Origin: an uncultured Eubacteriales bacterium
Lineage (GTDB): Bacteria; Bacillota; Clostridia; Christensenellales; Aristaeellaceae
Assembly (NCBI GenBank): GCA_900553295.1
Contig: USCR01000034.1
Coordinates: 1-18,887 of the forward strand
DNA length: 18,887 nucleotides
Direction of reading: 5' to 3'
Under the pieces are notes generated by a model. The model worked only from the letters and a program-made list of their open reading frames with translations. It was not told where the DNA came from and searched no databases. This document shows, piece by piece, positions 6,257-13,067 of this stretch. The first letter of the stretch is position 1; each line of letters begins with the position of its first letter. A program made the position numbers and the translations under genes.

Positions 6257-7408
6257 ATGAAAATCATTTTTGCTTCGGATTCTTTCAAGGGTAGCCTTAG
6301 TGCGACGCGTATTACACAGCTGCTTCAGGAAGAGGCGGAAGCTTGCTTTCCAGGAATGGAAGGCGTATGCGTGCCCGTGGCGGACGGCGGAGAGGGCACG
6401 GTGGATGCGTTGCTGCTGGCGCTGGGAGGACAGCGGCAAAGGGTGCAGGTAACCGGCCCCCTGGGAGAAAACGTATGGGCCACTTATGGCGTAACGCCCC
6501 ATGGAGTGGCGGTAATGGAGATGGCACAGGCTTCGGGCATTACTTTGCTGGACAGAAAAGATCCTTTGCAGGCTACTTCCCGGGGAACAGGTGAAATGTT
6601 GGCGCATGCGCTGCAGGCAGGGGCACAGGAAATCTTGCTGGGCATTGGTGGCAGCGCCACCAACGACGGCGGTATGGGCATGCTGGAAGCGCTGGGTGTG
6701 CGATTCTATGACGCCGACGGGAACATCCTGGCCGGATGTGGTGCGGCGCTGGGAAAGGTGAGCCGCGTGGATCTTGCAGGAATGTTGCCGCAGGTACGCG
6801 CCGCGCATATTACGGTGATTTGCGACGTTTCCAATCCCTTGCTGGGTCCCACAGGCGCTACGGCGGTGTATGGCCCGCAAAAGGGCGTCACCCCCGAGCT
6901 CATGCCTGTGCTTGAGGCAGGCATGACGAATTATGCCCATGTGCTGGAGCATACCCTGGGCTGTGACCTTGCCGGTCAGCCAGGGTATGGGGCAGCCGGT
7001 GGCATGGGCGCGGCCCTGGGCGGCGTATTGGGCGCAAGCCTTCGCCGGGGCATTGACGCAGTGATGGACGCCGTGAACTTTGATGGGCTGTTGGAGGGCG
7101 CCGATCTGGTGATTACGGGTGAAGGATGCCTAGACAGGCAGTCGGTTGCCTATGGGAAAGTGATTGCCGGCATTGCGGAACGCGCCGACCGTAAAGGAGT
7201 CCCCGTCTGCGCGCTGGTGGGCAGCATGCGTCCTGGAGCGGAAGCTTTCCTGGAAGGGGCGCCAAGCCACAGCGTGATGACCACCGTCAACGGCGTTATG
7301 CCCCTGGAGACGGCCATGGACCAGGCAGAGACACTATATCGCAGCGCTGCCCAGCGCATGTTCCGCTTGCTGCGCATGGGAATGCAGTGCAGGAAAGAAA
7401 ATCTCTGA
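6257..7408 (+). CDS. garK: Glycerate kinase (GarK/GlxK family)
   Basis: The product is 383 residues, usual for the family of about 380. It opens with the family hallmark MKIIFASDSFKGSLSA, followed by ADGGEGT (about 42-48), the central GSATNDGGMG motif and a C-terminal ITGEGCLDRQS motif. The enzyme phosphorylates D-glycerate using ATP; most members of this family give 2-phosphoglycerate. GAGAAGG ends only one base before the ATG, so the binding site is poorly spaced, but the conserved N-terminus leaves no better start. Translation may depend on coupling to the reductase. It is the second gene of a two-gene operon that ends at the terminator at 7567-7605. Confidence 0.93.
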   Translation: MKIIFASDSFKGSLSATRITQLLQEEAEACFPGMEGVCVPVADGGEGTVDALLLALGGQRQRVQVTGPLGENVWATYGVTPHGVAVMEMAQASGITLLDRKDPLQATSRGTGEMLAHALQAGAQEILLGIGGSATNDGGMGMLEALGVRFYDADGNILAGCGAALGKVSRVDLAGMLPQVRAAHITVICDVSNPLLGPTGATAVYGPQKGVTPELMPVLEAGMTNYAHVLEHTLGCDLAGQPGYGAAGGMGAALGGVLGASLRRGIDAVMDAVNFDGLLEGADLVITGEGCLDRQSVAYGKVIAGIAERADRKGVPVCALVGSMRPGAEAFLEGAPSHSVMTTVNGVMPLETAMDQAETLYRSAAQRMFRLLRMGMQCRKENL

Positions 7409-7534
7409 CGGATTGAACTGCTTGCCGGCATACAATCAGCGCATGTTCATGAAACTTTCATAGCCGCTTCATGGTAGGTTCATCCAGTATGGCTATGATT
7501 ACACCATCAAGATTCCCCCGCGGTACCCAAACAC

Positions 7535-7555
7535 CGGCGGTTCGGGGGAACGCCG
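7535..7555 (+). other. GC-rich hairpin preceding a terminator
   Basis: CGGC-G-GTTC (7535-7543) pairs with GAAC-GCCG (7548-7555) around a GGGG loop with one bulged G. It is followed within 12 bases by the terminator hairpin. The 158 bases between the kinase stop and the terminator stem hold no convincing gene and several TTCAT repeats (about 7444-7482). This may be simply the 3' end of the kinase mRNA, or a small RNA. Confidence 0.35.
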
Positions 7556-7566
7556 CCGATTACATT

Positions 7567-7605
7567 CCGCCCGGGATACTCTCCTTCTCCCGGACGGGTT
7601 TTTTT
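7567..7605 (+). terminator. Intrinsic terminator of the glycerate operon
   Basis: CCGCCCGGGA (7567-7576) pairs with TCCCGGACGG (7588-7597) with a single C-A mismatch and an eleven-base loop, followed by seven T residues (7599-7605). Confidence 0.85.
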
Positions 7606-7755
7606 ATGGTACGGATTTCCAAAGTCAAGCATAGAAGCCATTTGTCGCAGATGGCCTGGCTGGAAACCTCCTTCGGACGTTGTTGCATTTGGCTTGACAA
7701 TTCAGGGTATATTCCTGCGGAAGCGGCGTACACTTCCCATGAGGAGGGATGTGGG

Positions 7756-8247
7756 ATGGAGTTGGCTTCCGGAAAGCCAAAGTTTACATGGAAGTCCCTG
7801 GTGGGACTATTGGTGGTTACTTTGGGGCTGGCAGGCCTTTCAGGATTTTTAACACGGGACAGCATGGACGTGTATCAGACATTGAATCTGCCGTCCTTTG
7901 CTCCGCCTGGATGGGCGTTTCCCGTGGCATGGGGAATCCTGTATCCGGTGATGGCCATTGCAGCGTGGCTGACGCTGCGCAGCAGTACGGGGAATGTGCT
8001 GCCCATTCTGCTGCTGTATGGAGCGCAGTTGCTTGCCAATGTGATCTGGCCGCTGCTGTTTTTCTTACAGCGAGCCTGGGGGTTGTCGTTTGTCTGGTTG
8101 CTGCTGGTTTTCGCCCTGGCATTGGTGACGTGCATCCGCTTTTTCAAGAGCAGCCGATGGGGTGGCGGCCTTATGATGCCTTATCTGGCGTGGTTGGCCT
8201 TTGCGGCTGTACTGAACTTTTCCATAGCAAGGCTCAACCCGCAGTAA
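7756..8247 (+). CDS. tspO: TspO/MBR family membrane protein
   Basis: The product is 163 residues, normal for TspO (about 155-170), with five hydrophobic segments. Family features are the PSFAPPGWAFPVAWGILY stretch after the first helix, the AWLTL segment, and a Gln-Leu-x-x-Asn-x-x-Trp pattern (AQLLANVIWPLLFF) in the third helix. The ATG at 7756 follows GAGGAGGG with correct spacing; a nearby ATG at 7749 is in another frame. TspO proteins bind tetrapyrroles and sterol-like ligands and are tied to stress or porphyrin handling; their exact bacterial role is unsettled. A perfect TTGACA at 7694-7699 lies upstream but has no -10 at normal spacing, so the promoter is not assigned. No functional partner is adjacent. 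Confidence 0.88.
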   Translation: MELASGKPKFTWKSLVGLLVVTLGLAGLSGFLTRDSMDVYQTLNLPSFAPPGWAFPVAWGILYPVMAIAAWLTLRSSTGNVLPILLLYGAQLLANVIWPLLFFLQRAWGLSFVWLLLVFALALVTCIRFFKSSRWGGGLMMPYLAWLAFAAVLNFSIARLNPQ

Positions 8248-8302
8248 CCAGGGCGCATTTCCAGGCCATACCGGTGTTTCAACGAGATGCACTTGCCTTT
8301 GA

Positions 8303-8431
8303 GGAAACCATTTGTCCTGTCAAAGGATTTCCAAGATGTGGGAAAACATTGCTTTGCAAGCAAAATCATTGTTTCCGATGCTTGCAAAGGAGATGTGCGC
8401 AAATACAGTCAGAGGGGCTGTGGCCTCTCTG
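8303..8431 (+). other. Three consecutive hairpins in the tspO-DUF3089 intergenic region
   Basis: The 298-base gap has no convincing gene. It holds GGAAA..TTTCC (8303-8332, ten pairs with two mismatches), a perfect eleven-base inverted repeat CTTTGCAAGCA/TGCTTGCAAAG (8352-8362, 8379-8389) and CAGAGGGGC/GCCTCTCTG (8410-8431, nine pairs with one G-T, four-base loop). None is followed by a T-run on either strand. All lie upstream of the promoter at 8462, so they are not in the next gene's leader. Confidence 0.5.
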
Positions 8432-8461
8432 ATACCTTTATGTTGGGGCGGGTTACAAGGA

Positions 8462-8490
8462 TTGCCTCAGCGGGGGGATCAGTGTATAAT
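8462..8490 (+). promoter_or_regulatory. Promoter of the DUF3089 gene
   Basis: TTGCCT (8462-8467), 17 bases, perfect TATAAT (8485-8490). Transcription should start near 8497, about 50 bases before the start codon. Confidence 0.7.
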
Positions 8491-8545
8491 ATCCGCTGGG
8501 GAAGCCCGCAAGTGGCGTTATCAAAGCACAAAGGAGCATACATCC

Positions 8546-9595
8546 ATGCATTACAAGACTGAACGGAGCGAAGCACCATCGAAAGGGCAGAAAGGACTGC
8601 ACTGGCAGCAACGGTTGATTGCTGTTTTGCTGCTGTGTACCATCTGGGCTTTGCTGATGCCTGTGTACGTACACGCGGAAACGGAAGCAATTGACTATGC
8701 GCAGGCAGAAAACTGGGCTTATCGGGGGACGGATGCCACCAAGAAGGCGGATATCTTTTTTGTGTGTCCTACGGTGTATAGCGGAGAACAGGGAAAATAT
8801 CAGATGCCCTTGGACGACACCTCTGCCAAAGAAAGCTTCTTGGGCGCAACCAACATGGAAAAAGGCATTTATGATCCCTATGGCAGCTTTTATGCCCCTT
8901 ATTACCGGCAGGTCGGCCTGAACGTTTACGAAATGCCGCTGGAGGACAGGGAAACATACCTGGAGTCGGCCTATGCAGATGTGAAAGCGGCGTTTCTCTA
9001 TTATCTGGAGAACGATAACCAGGGCCGTCCCATCCTTCTGGCGGGGTTTTCCCAGGGGGCGGACCTGTGCCTCCGCCTGCTAAAGGACTGCTTTGCTGAT
9101 CCGGCTGTGAATGATTTATTGGTGGCGTGCTATGCCATCGGCTGGCGGATCACCCAGGAGGAACTCGCGGCCTATCCGCATTTGCGCTTTGCGGAAGGCG
9201 AGCAGGATACGGGGGCTATCATTGCCTTCAACAGCGAGGCGGAAGACGTCAATGATTCGCTGCTGGTTCCTGCGGGGACGAAAAGCCTGTGCATCAATCC
9301 CCTCAACTGGCGCACCGATGGTGCCCCGGCAGATAAAGCGGAAAATTTGGGAGCATGCTTTACGGATTACAGCGGAGCAATTGTTACGGAAATTCCACAA
9401 TTAACGGGGGCGTATATCGACGAAACCCGGGGAACGCTGAAGGTTCCCGATGTAAACCCCGAAGATTATCCTCCCGTGCTGTCCCTATTTGACCAAGGAG
9501 TCTATCATCTGTATGACTATCAATTCTTTTACAGAAACTTGCAGGAGAACGTGGGAGAACGTTTGGCTGCGTATCTGGCGTCCCACGGTGCGTGA
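8546..9595 (+). CDS. Exported DUF3089 (alpha/beta-hydrolase-like) protein
   Basis: The product is 349 residues, with the start at 8546 after AAAGGAG. Residues 1 to about 45 form a basic leader and a hydrophobic core (LIAVLLLCTIWALLMPVYV) ending at HAETEA, so it is probably secreted or anchored. The mature part carries DUF3089 features: DIFFVCPTVY near the start, a YAPYYRQVG segment, and a nucleophile elbow GFSQGA whose Ser fits an alpha/beta-hydrolase active site. NPLNWRTD further on is also typical. The family is probably esterase- or lipase-like, but substrates are not established. The gene is monocistronic between its own promoter and the hairpin at 9611. Hydrolase fold is likely; activity is inference. 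Confidence 0.83.
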   Translation: MHYKTERSEAPSKGQKGLHWQQRLIAVLLLCTIWALLMPVYVHAETEAIDYAQAENWAYRGTDATKKADIFFVCPTVYSGEQGKYQMPLDDTSAKESFLGATNMEKGIYDPYGSFYAPYYRQVGLNVYEMPLEDRETYLESAYADVKAAFLYYLENDNQGRPILLAGFSQGADLCLRLLKDCFADPAVNDLLVACYAIGWRITQEELAAYPHLRFAEGEQDTGAIIAFNSEAEDVNDSLLVPAGTKSLCINPLNWRTDGAPADKAENLGACFTDYSGAIVTEIPQLTGAYIDETRGTLKVPDVNPEDYPPVLSLFDQGVYHLYDYQFFYRNLQENVGERLAAYLASHGA

Positions 9596-9605
9596 GGGAG
9601 AGATC

Positions 9606-9660
9606 AAAAAATGCCGGGCCGCTGACATGGATTATGCCAGCAGCCCGGCATCTGCATTTT
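9606..9660. terminator. Terminator shared by two convergent genes
   Basis: ATGCCGGGC (9611-9619) pairs perfectly with GCCCGGCAT (9643-9651), and GCTG/CAGC extends the stem inside one mismatch. On the minus strand six T residues follow (9611-9606), a strong terminator for the cysteine-rich gene. On the plus strand CTGCATTTTATCT follows, a weaker one for the DUF3089 gene. Confidence 0.8.
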
Positions 9661-9889
9661 ATCTGTGGTGACAACAGCAGCAGGGATGCGCCACCTGAAT
9701 CGGACGGCAATTTACCTTTCCACATCCGCAGTTGGCGGACGTGCAGATCCAGATGGTTGCAGAAACATCCGTTGCCGCTCCAGCCGATGCGGCTTGCTCG
9801 GCGGCTGTGGGCAGTGCCCAGCAGCCGGATACACCAAATTGGCTGGCACAGGGATGAGATACATAACGCTGATAATACGTTGATTGCAC
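9659..9889 (-). CDS. Small cysteine-rich protein of unknown function
   Basis: I do not recognise this 76-residue protein. It starts with GTG at 9889, eight bases after AAAAGGAGG, which is as good a binding site as any in the window. It has ten Cys: 14, 23, 49, 54, 56, 61 and 70-73. The end reads HPCCCCHHR, NCGCGKVNC lies at 53-61, and HPC occurs at both ends (12-14, 68-70). Between lies a small-residue stretch (PTAAEQAASAGAATDVSAT). There is no signal peptide or long membrane helix. The gene has its own promoter (9937-9966), a 5' hairpin and a terminator (9606-9651), so it is a complete transcription unit. Metal binding, a spore or coat component, or a modified-peptide precursor are all possible; no modifying enzyme is adjacent. 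Confidence 0.72.
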   Translation of the reverse strand: MQSTYYQRYVSHPCASQFGVSGCWALPTAAEQAASAGAATDVSATIWICTSANCGCGKVNCRPIQVAHPCCCCHHR

Positions 9890-9909
9890 TGTGTAGGCCT
9901 CCTTTTCGG

Positions 9910-9925
9910 GGAAGCTTGCGCTTCC
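9910..9925 (-). other. 5' UTR hairpin with GNRA tetraloop
   Basis: On the minus strand GGAAGC-GCAA-GCTTCC forms six perfect pairs closed by a GCAA tetraloop. It lies near the predicted 5' end of the cysteine-rich gene's mRNA, a few bases before the ribosome binding site. Such hairpins often protect mRNA ends. Confidence 0.55.
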
Positions 9926-9936
9926 GCTTTCAGCTT

Positions 9937-9966
9937 ATGCTACACTGCTCCATATGTTCATGCCAA
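9937..9966 (-). promoter_or_regulatory. Promoter of the cysteine-rich gene
   Basis: On the minus strand TTGGCA (9966-9961), 18 bases, TAGCAT (9942-9937). The boxes match consensus at five and four positions. Transcription would begin near 9930. Confidence 0.5.
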
Positions 9967-9991
9967 TGTGTCCTGCTAGCGGCCGCTACTT

Positions 9992-10030
9992 AAAAAAGCG
10001 GCTTCTGGCACGGATGCGCCATCAACCGCT
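9992..10030 (-). terminator. Intrinsic terminator of the nadD-rsfS-ogt operon
   Basis: On the minus strand AGCGGTT (10030-10024) pairs with AGCCGCT (10003-9997), then a GA/GA internal loop, then TGGCGC/GTGCCA around an ATCC loop. Six T residues (9997-9992) follow. It lies 29 bases past the ogt stop codon. Confidence 0.85.
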
Positions 10031-10059
10031 CTCACAGTATGTCCATTGAAGTTTGAAAA

Positions 10060-10533
10060 TTATTTCCGCCTCGTATCTTCACGAAAGGTAGCGCCTTCCA
10101 GGCGAAGCAGAAAGCGTTTCATGTCCAGCCCGCCACCATAACCAATCAGGCTTCCATCCGCGCCAATGACCCGATGACAGGGAATGAGAATGGAAATGGG
10201 GTTGCGATGGTTGGCCATGCCGATGGCCCGGGCAGCGCCCGGTTTTCCTAACGCCCTGGCCAGGTCACCATAGGAGCGCGTCTCTCCGTAAGGAATTTGT
10301 AGCAGCTGGGCCCATACGTCCTGCTGAAAGGGCGTACCTTGGGGACGTAGAGGCAAAGAAAAAGTATGGAGCGTACCGGAGAAATAGCTTTCCAGCTCCG
10401 CTTTTGCTTTGCAAAGCAAGGGATGCTGCGGAGCAGAAAGCGGCAATTCCGTGCGTTCCAGCAGGGTTAACGCTTCGCCTTGGGATTGCAGCAAAAGGTG
10501 CCCCACAGGGGAATCCAGCACACAGGCTTCCAT
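10060..10533 (-). CDS. ogt: Methylated-DNA--protein-cysteine methyltransferase
   Basis: The product is 157 residues, the usual size for single-domain Ogt enzymes. It has the active-site motif IPCHRVIG (117-124) with acceptor Cys119, the preceding GMANHRNP segment, the IPYGETRSYGDLA helix-turn-helix region (80-92), and GYGGGLDMKRFLL after the active site. The protein removes O6-methylguanine and related lesions from DNA by moving the alkyl group to its own cysteine. The ATG at 10533 lies three bases after the rsfS stop with GAGG upstream, so it is the last gene of the operon and probably coupled to rsfS. Confidence 0.95.
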   Translation of the reverse strand: MEACVLDSPVGHLLLQSQGEALTLLERTELPLSAPQHPLLCKAKAELESYFSGTLHTFSLPLRPQGTPFQQDVWAQLLQIPYGETRSYGDLARALGKPGAARAIGMANHRNPISILIPCHRVIGADGSLIGYGGGLDMKRFLLRLEGATFREDTRRK

Positions 10534-10536
10534 GGC

Positions 10537-10902
10537 TCAGTCCTCGACAGTTTGGTCAAAGGGCAGGGACAGACGGTTGCTGCCATCTTCCCATAGGCGT
10601 TCCAGGTTATAGTAGGTACGCTCTTCCTGGTTAAAAATGTGCACAAGAATGCTGCCGTAGTCCATCACGATCCAGCGGCCTTCCGTGCCCCCCTCGCTGC
10701 GGCGCAGAATCCATCCGGCCTCGGCCATTTTCTCATCCACTTCATCGGCAAGCGCCTTGACCTGCGTAACATTCCGGCCGGAAGCGATGACCATGTAGTC
10801 GGTGATGACGGTCAGGTGTGCCACCTTGAGGGCGATGATGTCCTTTGCCTTCTTGTCGTATAGCCAGGAACCGATGGACTGAACCAGAGCGCTTTCGGTC
10901 AT
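10537..10902 (-). CDS. rsfS: Ribosomal silencing factor RsfS
   Basis: The product is 121 residues, typical for RsfS (YbeB/Iojap family, about 105-130). The ATG at 10902 is chosen because AAAGGAGA lies about ten bases upstream and the N-terminus MTESALVQSIGSWL aligns with the family. Characteristic stretches are KAKDIIALKV, TDYMVIASGRN, GWILRRSEGG and the end VMDYGSILVHIF followed by YYNLERLW. RsfS binds ribosomal protein uL14 and blocks joining of the subunits when nutrients are scarce. Its position directly after nadD-yqeK, 43 bases downstream, follows the common Firmicute order nadD-yqeK-rsfS. Confidence 0.95.
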   Translation of the reverse strand: MTESALVQSIGSWLYDKKAKDIIALKVAHLTVITDYMVIASGRNVTQVKALADEVDEKMAEAGWILRRSEGGTEGRWIVMDYGSILVHIFNQEERTYYNLERLWEDGSNRLSLPFDQTVED

Positions 10903-10945
10903 GAAACGATTCTCCTTTCTAACTATGCAAGGTTGATACATTCGC

Positions 10946-12139
10946 TTATATCTCAATTTTCTGTGCGGAACGAAGCCAGTCCACCACGGCCTGTGTGGTG
11001 GGATGCAGCGGCTTCCCGCCTTTTTTTACATATTTTGCCGTGCCTTCCAGGGACAGCAGCATGGCCCGGGGAAGAGACAGCTGCGCCGCTGCGCGCACCT
11101 GATCCAGCAGTGGATAGGGCGCACGGCCTGGCTCAATCTTGTCTGCCAAATAAACGACCATGTCCAGCTTGTTCATCCCAACCTTGCCGGTTGTGTGGCA
11201 GGAAATGGCCCGCAGCACCTCCGGGTCGGATACATGGTAGCTGCTTGCGGCCAGGAAAGCGCCGGCCACCGAATGAAGCAAGTTACCGCTTTCCAGCAGG
11301 GACGGGTCCTGGGTGAGGGCGTGCGCCTGACAAATGCGCTGCATTTCCTCCAGGGGCAGGCACTTGGCACAGTCATGCAATAAGCCAGCCGTTTCAGCCT
11401 GGTCGGGATCAAGCCCATGGAGCAGGGCCAGGCGGCGTGCCGTAAAGGCAACCCCCAGGGAATGCGCGAAGCGCTTGAGCGACAATGCCTCCCAAAGCTG
11501 TCCCAGCCATGTGCGTCCCAGGTGCAGGCGGCTTTCCACTCCATACAGCCCGCAAACCCGGATATACTCCATCACAACCGGGGGAAGAAGCTCCGGTTCT
11601 TTTCCCAGGGCGAGCGCCTGCCGAATTTGCGTGGACGCAGTGTCCACCGGCTGCATGCGAATATAAGTGAAGCTGCCGCCCATCTCCGTAAGGCGCTTGC
11701 GCTCGTTTTCCATTTCCAGGGGAGAAGCGCTGCCCATGCGGGGACACACCAAAAAGGTGCATAAGGTCAGCACCTTCTCGTAGCTGCGCCAATGCTTGAG
11801 CTCCATGAGCGTATCGGCGCCGATCACATAATAAAACTGCGCTTTGGGATACTTTTCTTTCAAAAGGGTCAAAGTATCCACCGTATAGATGACGCCCGAG
11901 CGCTCCAACTCCAGCCGGGAAGGCACCATGGCAGGCTCCTGGGCAATGGCGGAGGCAACCATGCGATAGCGGTCCTCTGCGTCTACGACACCCTCGTGCT
12001 TGTGCGGCGGATTGCCTGTGGGAAGGAAGAGCACCTTGTCCAAATTTTCCTGCGCGGCCGCTGCCCGCGCCATGTCCACGTGTCCCTGATGGACGGGATT
12101 AAACGTGCCGCCCATGATACCGATGCGTTCCTTAGCCAC
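10946..12139 (-). CDS. nadD-yqeK: Fused nicotinate-nucleotide adenylyltransferase and YqeK-type HD hydrolase
   Basis: One 397-residue reading frame joins two enzymes usually encoded separately. Residues 1 to about 200 are NadD: GIMGGTFNPVHQGH (7-20) and STQIR (169-173) mark the nucleotidyltransferase fold that makes nicotinate adenine dinucleotide for NAD. About 205-397 are YqeK, with the HD-domain metal ligands His226, His255-Asp256, His289, His315 and Asp333 all present. YqeK enzymes split Ap4A symmetrically into ADP. The start is GTG at 12139, ten bases after AAAGGAGG. The frame is uninterrupted through the joint (about LYGVESRLHLGRTW), so this is a real fusion and not two overlapping genes. 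It is the first gene of the operon with rsfS and ogt. Confidence 0.93.
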   Translation of the reverse strand: MAKERIGIMGGTFNPVHQGHVDMARAAAAQENLDKVLFLPTGNPPHKHEGVVDAEDRYRMVASAIAQEPAMVPSRLELERSGVIYTVDTLTLLKEKYPKAQFYYVIGADTLMELKHWRSYEKVLTLCTFLVCPRMGSASPLEMENERKRLTEMGGSFTYIRMQPVDTASTQIRQALALGKEPELLPPVVMEYIRVCGLYGVESRLHLGRTWLGQLWEALSLKRFAHSLGVAFTARRLALLHGLDPDQAETAGLLHDCAKCLPLEEMQRICQAHALTQDPSLLESGNLLHSVAGAFLAASSYHVSDPEVLRAISCHTTGKVGMNKLDMVVYLADKIEPGRAPYPLLDQVRAAAQLSLPRAMLLSLEGTAKYVKKGGKPLHPTTQAVVDWLRSAQKIEI

Positions 12140-12168
12140 AGAGCGCGAACCTCCTTTTGCATATTACC

Positions 12169-12174
12169 ATTATA
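12169..12174 (-). promoter_or_regulatory. -10 box of the nadD-yqeK operon promoter
   Basis: A perfect TATAAT on the minus strand, with transcription expected near 12162, only about 10 bases before the AAAGGAGG ribosome binding site. The -35 region at 17 bases spacing (TTTATT) is poor. The gap to the divergent gene is 86 bases. Confidence 0.5.
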
Positions 12175-12225
12175 AACGATTTTGCAACACAAATAAAGGG
12201 TGAAATTTCGAAATGGAGTGAGAAA

Positions 12226-13056
12226 ATGGAGCGATATCTTTCACGGTCCCCACAGGCAGGCTGGCTGGATGCGGTGGGCCTGCGCCTGGGCATATTGGCG
12301 GGCTGTGAAGTATGGTTTTTTGCACTGTGGGGCGTGGGATTACCGGCTATCCTGGCCGGTGGAGCGCTGGCGGCCATGATCTTCCTGGCGCTGCGGCTAT
12401 TGAAAAAAAGGCGCGTGGTGCGCAAGGAGCAGGCCCTCCGCCGCCGGATCGGAGGAGAATTGGCCTTGGAGGAGCTGTTGTTGGCCCCTGCAAAGAAGGC
12501 CCACTTTCAGGTGGCATTGCTGGTAAGCGCCAAATGGCCTGTGGTGCTTTTGCGGGTTACAGAGGACGGGATGCTCTGCCGCTATGGAACGGAAACGTTG
12601 CTTGTTTCCTGCCTGGCCCTGCCGCCGGAAGAATCGGCGGAGCCGGCGCATCTGCTGGCAGTGCAGCGCGCCTGCCGCCGGCACCGGGCGGATCGTGGCG
12701 TTGTGTGCCTCACGTGCAAGTGTTCCGCGGCAGCCAAAAAGTATGCGGAGGATAACCTTTTCCCCCTGCGCCTGATGGAGCGGGAGGAATTGCTGGCGCT
12801 GGCCGGTCAGGCCTGGCCCGCCACGGACGAACAGCTGGTGGCCCTGGGAAAACGCAAGAAAAAAGGCTTTCCCCTGGCCGCGCTGCTGGAACGCATGCTG
12901 CGGCGGGAGAAAGCCAGAAGGTATGTCTTGTACGGTACCGGGCTGGTGCTGATGGGGTTGAGCATCGGCGGATGGTGGTACTTCACCCCTGGAGCGGTAT
13001 GCATCCTGCTGGGAATCCTGTGCCGGTATCTGCCGCGCCGGACGGAGACACTCTAG
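12226..13056 (+). CDS. Membrane protein of unknown function with Mrr-like internal segment
   Basis: I cannot name this 276-residue protein. The start at 12226 follows GGAGTGAG. Two hydrophobic helices lie near the N-terminus (about 18-34 and 39-58), then a basic segment (KKRRVVRKEQALRRR), a soluble middle of about 160 residues, and two more helices at the end (about 233-250 and 253-268). In the middle, residues about 155-194 (DRGVVCLTCKCSAAAKKYAE, then PLRLMEREELLALAG) resemble the last part of Mrr-type restriction-endonuclease folds (GVVVTT-FS-A-KKLAE, then LIDG-ELL-L). I do not see a clear D-ExK catalytic set, so if related it may be inactive. Both ends of the soluble domain should face the same side of the membrane. 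The gene is convergent with the cysteine desulfurase, only eleven bases apart. Confidence 0.75.
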   Translation: MERYLSRSPQAGWLDAVGLRLGILAGCEVWFFALWGVGLPAILAGGALAAMIFLALRLLKKRRVVRKEQALRRRIGGELALEELLLAPAKKAHFQVALLVSAKWPVVLLRVTEDGMLCRYGTETLLVSCLALPPEESAEPAHLLAVQRACRRHRADRGVVCLTCKCSAAAKKYAEDNLFPLRLMEREELLALAGQAWPATDEQLVALGKRKKKGFPLAALLERMLRREKARRYVLYGTGLVLMGLSIGGWWYFTPGAVCILLGILCRYLPRRTETL

Positions 13057-13067
13057 GCTCTTCAGCC

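Noticed and set aside
7694..7714. Perfect TTGACA followed by TATATT upstream of tspO
   Set aside because: The two boxes are only nine bases apart, and no -10 box lies 16-18 bases downstream of TTGACA.
7471..7755. 95-codon N-terminal extension of the TspO protein
   Set aside because: It crosses the strong terminator at 7567-7605, lacks a binding site and adds nothing TspO-like.
8287..8562. 91-codon plus-strand reading frame in the structured intergenic region
   Set aside because: It has no ribosome binding site, runs through three hairpins and the next gene's promoter, and overlaps the next gene's start.
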